Part shown: positions 26,201 to 32,304 of the stretch, piece by piece
Position numbering within the stretch: the stretch's first letter is position 1
Layout: every line of letters begins with the position of its first letter
From: Cutibacterium equinum
GTDB lineage: Bacteria; Actinomycetota; Actinomycetes; Propionibacteriales; Propionibacteriaceae
Assembly: GCF_028021195.1 (NCBI RefSeq)
Contig: NZ_CP115668.1
Coordinates: forward strand, 186,001-250,000
Length of the DNA: 64,000 nt
Direction of reading: 5' to 3'
Translations under genes and position numbers: made by a program
Notes under the pieces: generated by a model
Seen by the model: the letters and a program-made list of their open reading frames with translations, nothing else
Database searches by the model: none
What the model was told of the DNA's origin: nothing

Positions 26201-28844
26201 CGTTGAGGTGGTCGACCCGACCGGGGTCGCCACCACGTACACGTGGGATCCCGTCGGGCGTCTCGTCGAGACCCGAGTCGGTGAGCGTGTCACGTTCAGC
26301 GCTGACTATGACACCTGTGGACGGCCGGTACGCACCTGGGATCCGATTGCCGGGAACCGGTCATTGCGTTACGACCAGGCTGGACGGCTCATCAGCGCTG
26401 TCGATGCTGCAGGCCAAGTCCACCGCTACACGTGGGACAAACGCGGACGCTTAGCCACCGCGACCACCGGCGCTGACACCATATCTACCTACCGGTATAA
26501 CCAACTCGACCAGGTCATCGAATCCACCGATCCCGCTGGCGGAATCCATCACTACACCTGGAACCCGGCCGGTCGTCTCGCGTCTCACACCGGCCCGGAC
26601 GGAAGCCTCACCACTTACGACATGGCCAACGGGACAGAAACTGTGACGATCAACGGTCACGTCTCCACCCGTAAGTGGTGGGACTGTGACGCCCGCCAAC
26701 TTCACATCGATGACCACACCGACCCTGCGGCCTCGCTTCACCATTTCATCAGCATCGATGCGCGCGGGCTAGTCTGCGACCACACCACCACCGATGATGA
26801 GGGCAACGTCATCAGCCGCCACCACTGGGACTGGGACCGTGAAGGCCGTCTGACCCGTGCTAATGACGCCCACACCAGCGTGTCCTATGACTACCGCGAG
26901 GACGGGCTACCCGCCCGGATCACTCATTCCACACTAGGCACGACGACGTTGACCGGGGATGATGCAGGGCGCCTCAGCGACATCATCACACCCAACCACC
27001 ACGACCATTGGGACCACGACAGCGGCCTGCTGTGTAGATACACCCATGATGGGCACACCACCCGCATCGCCCGTGACCACCAAGGGCGCGTCACCGGACT
27101 GGATACGCCCGACGGCGTGTGGTCCTACACCTACAACCAGGCAGGATCACTGATCACCGCAACCGGGCCACGCACCCACCACACCTGGACCCACGACGCC
27201 TACGGCCGACTCGCAAACCACACAACCTCTGAGGATAATCCCCAGTCACAATCCGAAACAGTTTTCAACTGGGACTGTCACGGTCGCCTCGCGGACACCC
27301 GCACCCGTAAACATGGCGACACTTCTGTCACCCACTACGCCTACGACCCGGCAGGACGACGCACCAGCGCCACTGGCAATGGCAGTGATCGGCGATACTC
27401 CTGGGACACGCGAGGCTGGCTATCTGGCATCACCACCGACACCACCACCACCTCAACCCACGTCGACGCACTCGGATACCCCAGCAGAATCACAACCCAA
27501 GACCAGCACATCCACGTTGACTGGGACCTCGTCACTGGAACACCCACCTCCATCGACGGCCATCCCGTCTTAGCCCTCCCCGCGAGCCGCACCCTCGGCA
27601 CCACACCCACCGGCGAGGTCGACCACTGGCGTGCCACAACACCCACGAGCCCCCAAGACCCATACCAACCCATCAGCTCCACAATCGAAGGAGTCCCCGA
27701 CACCATCAGGCTCGCCGGGAACACACTCATCCTTGACGGCCACCCCTGGTGGGGAGCACGCCTCTACGATCCCGCCACTACCACCTTCCTGACCCCCGAC
27801 CCAGAAACCCCACCCATCGGCGCATTATGGGCCAACAATCCCTACAACTACGCCAACAACAACCCCCTCACCCTCACCGACCCCCTCGGCACCCACCCCG
27901 TCACAGACGACCAACTAGCAGGCCTGGCCCACCCCGTCCAACACTGGTGGACCACCCACAAACACCGCATCCTTTCCCCAGGATTTATCGGCGGCGCTAT
28001 CTTGATCGGTCTCGGTATCGGCGTGGCAGCAACCGGCGTCGGCGGCCCCATCGGAGCCGCAATGATCTCCGGAGCCCTCATCTCCGGAGGGTTTTCCGCC
28101 AGCTCCCAGAAGTACACAACCGGTCGTGTCAACCAAGGGACCTTCATCAAAGACACCCTCATCGGCGGAGTCGTCGGCGGAGTCGGAGCAGGCACCACCA
28201 ACCTCGTCGGCTCCCACATCCTGCAACACTCCGACACCGCGGCAGCGCTGGTGGAGACATACGCGGCCGATCCCACAGTCGCTCGTGCAGGCTCGGGCAT
28301 CCTCGCCAAGCTTCGAGGCAAGACCGCTGCCGACAACGCCCTGAAGCAGGCAGTCAAGGAGGGAGACGACGTGTCTGAGTTGTTCATTCGCAAGAAACTT
28401 GTAAATAGCACAGCGTCACAGTTCACAACCACGAACACTAACTATATTCTCAGCACTTCTTTATACGACGACAAACATTTTTCTGCCAAAGGCCTTATGA
28501 TTGCTAATAGTCAAACTGGAGTGCAAGCCCTGACAGAAACAATGCTGAAGCTTCCAACTCACACTATCGCACCCTCCACCATTCCTGGCTACCGTACCCC
28601 TGACGGCTTCAAGCAAGGCTTAGCTGAGGCGGGGAAAGAAGCTGCATGGTCAATCTCAACTGACATCATCTCCGATGACACAAAAGCACTGTTCGACTAC
28701 GGTTCAGGCTCATACGACTCCAACCCAATCAAAGAAAATGGGATTAAGCACGTGGCCAAGGGGATCGGAAAGTCCATTCATACCGGTTTCCCCGACGCAC
28801 ACGTCGAGAACTGGACCACCCACCGACACCCCCGGAGTCGATGA
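23277..28844 (+). CDS. Rhs/YD-repeat polymorphic toxin with WXG100/LXG-like N-terminus
   Basis: An 1855-residue protein starting at GTG 23277 with TGAGG five bases upstream. Residues 1-110 are helical and charged (FDFGVASEFASKLRVAASR, EVDYLAQEARKENERRRQA), like N-termini of type VII-exported toxins. Residues about 285-360 carry DPVNSATGNFVLPETDL (DUF6531-type entry). From about 460 to 1400 it is YD repeats such as YDEAGRLASTTDPTGA, which form the Rhs shell. ARLYDPATTTFLTPDPET near 1495 and YNYANNNPLTLTDPLG near 1535 are the Rhs core end, after which tips vary. The tip has a glycine-rich hydrophobic stretch (about 1568-1625) and about 230 residues of unrecognised sequence encoded by lower-GC DNA. 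No nuclease or protease motif is evident. The stop is one base before the immunity-type gene. Confidence 0.92.
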   Translation: MSDTSGLGDYQHPVTFDFGVASEFASKLRVAASRVTVFDGERGHAESMASTEFRGFFSQLFRRNMQVCSADAAEFREIFSQTATEVDYLAQEARKENERRRQAREYMAARANENWVEKKVHQLFGYEETAFVPQPNPPVSRWVNPPQAGQRQTDQGLRGPSGGVSSAVPAHLTSAARVIYGANRELMPASALATLYEQFRASCEYGSLDVGGLFAQYQYWINLNDADVAWLEAVGRAFAAAGGSGAVKLADVALEAGLRAAGVSAVRADIQVSSPTLSGIDPATGYIEDPVNSATGNFVLPETDLAYGGLSQRLMVSRMYNSTLAAGYDDASRCGVLGPGWSTILDQRLVVDDDEARWVRDDGREIVFPLARGRSEGHADEKGPWRAVQDNVWLWRGDAADAAVAQPAGVVGPVWIIGDNGGDRCVFTIDGAWVGADSGAGDGVWVERHEDAAVALHCEWGRSINLFYEQGRLVKATASDGRSVDYTYDNHGRLVEVNRPDGICCYRWDGWLLTQVIDTSGVAQCVNTFDDLGRICTQQDATGHLTRFTYLPGGVTVADDGQGHHCNTWISDERGRTVGIIDADGQRTSMLYDRYGNLVSVTDRAGKVIRHAYDDRGHRIGTTLPTGGTIDYSWDDADRLTAISTGGQLRVRLDYDGSQPTPVRLADAHGTMMTMTWHHGLLKRLVDATGVSIGMDYDKYGQLTAMTDGVGATWQIGHDQAGYVTEIVTPLGNRTQMSYDQAGHMTERIDPDGACWSYAYDDAGYLETATAPDGGRTCYTWGPAGQITTITDPTGATTALSYDEVGDLTGIGLPDGAGWAFLRDTMARICGVTDPAGGTWRASYTVTGQLASLTDPTGASLRATTTGHHTQITNGAGRIIAATHVDDYGRVISATDVFGSTSRIDYNAGGLPAVFTDPLGADTRFGYDRVGHLTDITSPTGLEEHYSYDEAGRLASTTDPTGARTCYHYDADSRLVEVVDPTGVATTYTWDPVGRLVETRVGERVTFSADYDTCGRPVRTWDPIAGNRSLRYDQAGRLISAVDAAGQVHRYTWDKRGRLATATTGADTISTYRYNQLDQVIESTDPAGGIHHYTWNPAGRLASHTGPDGSLTTYDMANGTETVTINGHVSTRKWWDCDARQLHIDDHTDPAASLHHFISIDARGLVCDHTTTDDEGNVISRHHWDWDREGRLTRANDAHTSVSYDYREDGLPARITHSTLGTTTLTGDDAGRLSDIITPNHHDHWDHDSGLLCRYTHDGHTTRIARDHQGRVTGLDTPDGVWSYTYNQAGSLITATGPRTHHTWTHDAYGRLANHTTSEDNPQSQSETVFNWDCHGRLADTRTRKHGDTSVTHYAYDPAGRRTSATGNGSDRRYSWDTRGWLSGITTDTTTTSTHVDALGYPSRITTQDQHIHVDWDLVTGTPTSIDGHPVLALPASRTLGTTPTGEVDHWRATTPTSPQDPYQPISSTIEGVPDTIRLAGNTLILDGHPWWGARLYDPATTTFLTPDPETPPIGALWANNPYNYANNNPLTLTDPLGTHPVTDDQLAGLAHPVQHWWTTHKHRILSPGFIGGAILIGLGIGVAATGVGGPIGAAMISGALISGGFSASSQKYTTGRVNQGTFIKDTLIGGVVGGVGAGTTNLVGSHILQHSDTAAALVETYAADPTVARAGSGILAKLRGKTAADNALKQAVKEGDDVSELFIRKKLVNSTASQFTTTNTNYILSTSLYDDKHFSAKGLMIANSQTGVQALTETMLKLPTHTIAPSTIPGYRTPDGFKQGLAEAGKEAAWSISTDIISDDTKALFDYGSGSYDSNPIKENGIKHVAKGIGKSIHTGFPDAHVENWTTHRHPRSR
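28380..28790 (+). other. Lower-GC segment encoding the Rhs C-terminal tip
   Basis: Within the Rhs gene the stretch from about 28380 is visibly richer in A and T and uses codons such as AAA, AAT and TTT that are rare in the GC-rich YD-repeat part. The change of composition coincides with the variable tip and suggests the toxin end came from elsewhere. Confidence 0.6.
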
Positions 28845-28845
28845 C

Positions 28846-29538
28846 ATGAGTATCGAACCACGCTACCTATCCGCAGATATGGACAAGCCGCCCATAAAAC
28901 TGCTTGAAGGCTCAGAACGAGTCCAAGAAGCCCTACGCGTCATGGGATCAAACCCCTACGAGCCACGCGTACTATCCCAAGCCAGAGGCATGATACCAAT
29001 ATTCCTACCCTTTGCAGCGGGGCTCACTTGGGCAGAGCCGTCAATGGCCCTCGACACCGACCCCTCCGAGGGTATCAACAACATCGTGTACGGGTGGATC
29101 GGGGTCGCGTTTTTCCTCGGGGTAGTCTTCTGGATTCTCGGCGACGCCACATTCCGCCGATACGGCGTCGACCACGACAAAGTCTGGGCCCGATTCGGCC
29201 CCTTCTACCGCGAAATCCGATTCGCCGACATCACCCGACTCAACTTCAACATGGATCGATACGATATCTGGGCCGGAAAAACCAAAATCAAAATCTACTA
29301 CCACAAATACGATTACGCCCCACTCTACATACGCCTCCTCGAGGAACTCCACCACCACAAATTCCGCCTCAACGGAGTCGACACCACCGACCCCAACTGG
29401 GAACAACAAGCCCAACACTGGCGCAACATCCTCTCCGGCGACCTATGGCTCGACCACTACGACTTCTACGACACCCACCCCCAACACCTCGCACACCTCA
29501 ACACCCTCATCGGCCCACCCGACCACTACGATAATTAA
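28846..29538 (+). CDS. Small membrane protein, candidate Rhs immunity protein, family A (copy B)
   Basis: A 230-residue protein starting one base after the Rhs stop, so translation is almost certainly coupled. N-terminus MSIEPRYLSADMDKPPIKLL as in the copy at 20193. The first membrane segment PFAAGLTWAEPS is instead that of the copy at 20942. The PH-like domain and THPQHLAHLNTLI tail follow. This is the immunity-type gene paired with the intact toxin. Membrane location would suit protection against a toxin acting at or crossing the membrane (inference). Confidence 0.78.
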   Translation: MSIEPRYLSADMDKPPIKLLEGSERVQEALRVMGSNPYEPRVLSQARGMIPIFLPFAAGLTWAEPSMALDTDPSEGINNIVYGWIGVAFFLGVVFWILGDATFRRYGVDHDKVWARFGPFYREIRFADITRLNFNMDRYDIWAGKTKIKIYYHKYDYAPLYIRLLEELHHHKFRLNGVDTTDPNWEQQAQHWRNILSGDLWLDHYDFYDTHPQHLAHLNTLIGPPDHYDN

Positions 29539-29586
29539 CAGATTCGTCACACAGCAGGCTCTCCGCCTTGCATAGAAAAGATCACT

Positions 29587-30258
29587 ATGACCGCCGAACC
29601 CCTCACCTTCTCCCACCCATGGGCCTCGCAATCCTGGGGCCAGCCTGGCACTCCCACCCCTGATGACACCTCAGCTCAAGACCCCGCCAGCCCCCAACAC
29701 CTGCGCCCCTCACGAAAATGGCTGAAATGGGGACTCATCATCGCCATCATCACCACCCCCTTCTTATGGCACTTCGTTACCAAACCCATCAGCCATCCCA
29801 TCCTCACAATCTGCTGCCAACTATCCGTCACCCTGCCCGGCTACATCATGATCTTCTACCGCCTGCTATATCGAACCCACATCGACAACGACACCATCGG
29901 CGTCCGCATCGGCCCTCTCCGCCGCACCATCGACGCCCACCACATCACCAAACTGGACATCACACCCAACTGCTACCTCATCACCGACACCTCAGGACAC
30001 CACGTACGCATCAACCACATGGCCCACGACATCGACCGGGCACTACTCCACCTCCTCACCACACTGCACACCCGACCCATCGACCTACCCGAAGGCTCAC
30101 CCGACCACCCCGACTGGCCCGACTGGGCCCAACACTGGCGCAACATCTTCGCGACCACCATCTACGACAACCACACCACCTACTACGCCACACACCCTGA
30201 CGCCCTGGCCCACCTCAACACCCTCATCCAACCCCCCACACAAGCCCAAACGCACTAA
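29587..30258 (+). CDS. Small membrane protein, candidate Rhs immunity protein, family B (copy B)
   Basis: A 223-residue protein with the same predicted sequence as the minus-strand gene at 19473-20144: soluble N-terminus, two hydrophobic helices, PH-like domain with RIGPLRRTIDAHHITKLDI, and tail HPDALAHLNTLIQPP. It lies 48 bases after the family A gene and probably shares its transcript. Perfect protein identity between arms suggests recent duplication or ongoing gene conversion. Confidence 0.74.
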   Translation: MTAEPLTFSHPWASQSWGQPGTPTPDDTSAQDPASPQHLRPSRKWLKWGLIIAIITTPFLWHFVTKPISHPILTICCQLSVTLPGYIMIFYRLLYRTHIDNDTIGVRIGPLRRTIDAHHITKLDITPNCYLITDTSGHHVRINHMAHDIDRALLHLLTTLHTRPIDLPEGSPDHPDWPDWAQHWRNIFATTIYDNHTTYYATHPDALAHLNTLIQPPTQAQTH

Positions 30259-30277
30259 CCCACAACCCACCCACACC

Positions 30278-30824
30278 CACCACAACCGCTGGGTTGGTCC
30301 CCTGTTGGGTCTGGGTGTTGAGGGTCGATGTAGTCGTTGTGTCACAGTGATCCTGGCGGACTGTAGGGCAGGCCGATGCGAGTGGCTATCGCCTAGTTGA
30401 TGGGCTCTGGGCCGTCGTCGGACCTGAGCGTGCTCTTGCGGTCGTCGACTGCTCGCTAGATCGAGTTATGAGCGCCACTCTCACAGCTAAATGCAGGCAG
30501 GGTATCACTACCCATTGGTAGGATGTTTTTCACGTGTGTAGAATAGGCGAATGCGACTGTCGATAATCCTCGGAAGTCTCGTTTTTTAATTGGCTCGACA
30601 AGCAGAGTATGGGCGTCAAAAATGTTGATGTGTTATGAAGCTAGCGCAACTGGCTGGGGGCTCTTTCGGTTGTTGAAAGATTGGATTCTTCGGTATTCTG
30701 GTAGTCGCTGAAAATACTAAAATAGGCCACGGGGGGATTCGTGCTGATCCGGTGAAAGCGGAGGTTAGTAGTGGCGGGCTATCACCGCCCGGGGTCGACG
30801 CTGGCCTTCATGCTGTTGTCAGAG
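30278..30824. other. Intergenic stretch between the Rhs island and tRNA-Ser
   Basis: About 550 bases with a locally AT-rich part near 30480-30730. No open frame with a ribosome binding site or family resemblance was found, and no clear terminator for the Rhs operon. It may be decayed mobile sequence at the island edge. Confidence 0.5.
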
Positions 30825-30863
30825 AAAAAGGCCCGCCCCCTCGGATATGCCGTGGGGGCGGGC
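30825..30863 (-). terminator. Rho-independent terminator after tRNA-Ser
   Basis: On the minus strand GCCCGCCCCC (854-863 side) pairs with GGGGGCGGGC (831-840 side) around a 13-base loop and is followed by TTTTT. A ten-base-pair GC stem plus a T run is a standard intrinsic terminator. Confidence 0.88.
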
Positions 30864-30869
30864 TGGCCG

Positions 30870-30954
30870 CGGAGGATACGAGATTCGAACTCGTGAGGGC
30901 GTGAACCCAACCCGCTTTCCAAGCGAGCGCCATAGGCCTCTAGGCGAATCCTCC
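30870..30954 (-). tRNA. tRNA-Ser (anticodon GGA)
   Basis: Reading the minus strand, acceptor arm GGAGGAT pairs with ATCCTCC. The D-arm, the anticodon stem-loop GCTTGGAAAGC with anticodon GGA, a long variable arm (class II) and the T-loop GTTCGAATC are all present. The 3' CCA is not encoded. It decodes UCC/UCU serine codons. Confidence 0.93.
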
Positions 30955-31115
30955 GCCGAGTAGGGTACATGGAGTTGGCCTTCGGCGCCAATTGTGACCT
31001 GGGAGTCGCACCTTGCGCACTATCTGGCGGGCGGCTCGGGCGTCTCCCTCCCAGTCACCGGCATCAGCCCCAGCCACTGTGGCATCAGCGTGCCGTGCGC
31101 CCCCCGACCAGGAGC

Positions 31116-31481
31116 TCAGTAGTGAGAGTCCCGGCCCCTCAGGCGATCGATCTCACGGCGATCCTTCTTGGTTGGTCGCCCAGTCCCACGGTCTCTACGC
31201 GCCACCGGAGCGGACAGGTAGGCGGGTCGAGGTGCTGACAGATCCTCGTAGGCCTCGACGGCCATCTTTGCGCCGACGCGTTTTGTGATCGGGTCAACGA
31301 CCTTGAGTACCCGATCCCATCCGGGGGTGCGGATCGTGACGACGTCGCCAGGGTTGACGTCGTGGGAGGGTTTGACCGGGTCCCCATTGAGGCGGATGTG
31401 CCCGCCCTTCACGGCGTCGGTGGCCAGCGACCTCGACTTGTAGGCGCGCACCGACCAGAGCCAGACGTCGATCCTCGTCAT
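31116..31481 (-). CDS. S4-domain RNA-binding protein, Hsp15-like
   Basis: A 121-residue protein. The S4 fold begins MTRIDVWLWSVRAYKSRSLA and contains GGHIRLNGDPVKPSHDVNPGDVV, followed by a basic tail (GRPTKKDRREIDRLRGRD). Hsp15 (HslR) proteins rescue stalled 50S subunits carrying nascent peptidyl-tRNA. ATG at 31481 has GGGAGG four bases upstream; earlier in-frame ATGs are not supported. It faces away from the SRP RNA gene. Confidence 0.85.
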   Translation of the reverse strand: MTRIDVWLWSVRAYKSRSLATDAVKGGHIRLNGDPVKPSHDVNPGDVVTIRTPGWDRVLKVVDPITKRVGAKMAVEAYEDLSAPRPAYLSAPVARRDRGTGRPTKKDRREIDRLRGRDSHY

Positions 31482-31729
31482 GATGCCTCCCTGGTGTCCC
31501 GGTTGGTGTCTCGATGGTGCCGTCATCGCGAGATCGGGGCAACCCTTGTCGCCGGACCTTGGTGGAAAAGATGGTGGTAATGCTATGACCTGCCATCTGT
31601 CGTTGCAGGCGATGCCATTAGCGACCAATCCACCACACCGTGGGTGATGGGCCTTCACCACGGTGCGGGCGGCGGACCGGGAGCGAGTTCGGTTGTCCCC
31701 GTGGCGAGCCGTCGGTTAAGCTTGAACCC

Positions 31730-31817
31730 GGTTCCCCGTGCGGCGGCACCTGACTGAACTCCCCCAGGACCGAGAGGTAGCAAGGGTAGGTTGGCTCTAC
31801 CGGGTGCGCGGGGAGCC
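31730..31817 (+). ncRNA. ffs: Signal recognition particle RNA (4.5S-type, small)
   Basis: The ends GGTTCCCCG and CGGGGAGCC pair to close a long hairpin, and the loop region carries AACTCCCCCAGG followed by GAGAGGTAGCAAGGGTAG, the conserved SRP domain IV core of actinobacterial 4.5S RNAs. A short T run follows (CCCTTTTC). It binds Ffh to target membrane proteins. Placement just upstream of dnaX is common in actinobacteria. End coordinates are set by the terminal pairing and may be off by a few bases. Confidence 0.85.
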
Positions 31818-31880
31818 CTTTTCATGTCCTACGCGCTGCGCCCGGTGAGACATCGAGCGATGCCCGGAAGGAGGGCCGTC

Positions 31881-32237
31881 ATGAACGATCAGCGTCGCAT
31901 CGTCACGACCGACCGAGCCGGTTCCATCTGGGCGGGTATTACCTGGTGCTCGCTGCTGTTGTTCATCGTGGCGGGCATCGCGGGGATGATGGCCCAGACG
32001 ATGCTGCCAGCCAATCTCGGTTACCCCCAGCTTCACGACACCGGGGTTCCGGCCTGGCTGACCTGGACGGTTGTCGCGGTGGACATCATCGCATTCCTCA
32101 TTCCTGCGGTGGTGTGCACGTCGTGTGGGCGCAAGGCCAAGCGGTTGGGGCATCCGGTGCGCTCTGCGGTGCAGATCGCCTGGGCCACCTTCGCCGTCGT
32201 CACCGTCATCAGTCTGCTGCTGGTTTTGTTTGGCTGA
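31881..32237 (+). CDS. Small three-helix membrane protein, unknown function
   Basis: A 118-residue protein from ATG at 31881, preceded by AAGGAGG. Three hydrophobic segments are evident: ITWCSLLLFIVAGIAGMMA, VVAVDIIAFLIPAVVCTS and ATFAVVTVISLLLVLFG. A basic loop CGRKAKRLGHPVR sits between helices 2 and 3. No family is recognised. It sits between SRP RNA and dnaX on the same strand. Confidence 0.7.
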   Translation: MNDQRRIVTTDRAGSIWAGITWCSLLLFIVAGIAGMMAQTMLPANLGYPQLHDTGVPAWLTWTVVAVDIIAFLIPAVVCTSCGRKAKRLGHPVRSAVQIAWATFAVVTVISLLLVLFG

Positions 32238-32304
32238 GTGTGTTCCGCGCACAGCTCGTCGAACCGGTGAGATTGTGTCGTGATCGTCAACTAGGGTTCT
32301 CCTC

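Larger units (their letters stand above)
28821..30277 (+). repeat. Long inverted repeat arm B (about 1457 bp) of the Rhs island
   Basis: The reverse-orientation partner of 19454-20910. It begins inside the last codons of the Rhs gene (at CACCGACACC) and ends about 20 bases after the second membrane-protein gene. Beyond both ends the sequences diverge sharply. Confidence 0.88.

Noticed and set aside
24700-27500. Regular short repeats that could suggest a CRISPR or tandem DNA repeat
   Set aside because: They are diverged protein-level YD repeats of the Rhs shell, not near-identical DNA repeats with spacers. No CRISPR array was seen in the window.
30782-30991. 69-codon frame on the minus strand over the tRNA-Ser gene
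   Set aside because: It overlaps a complete tRNA and its terminator.
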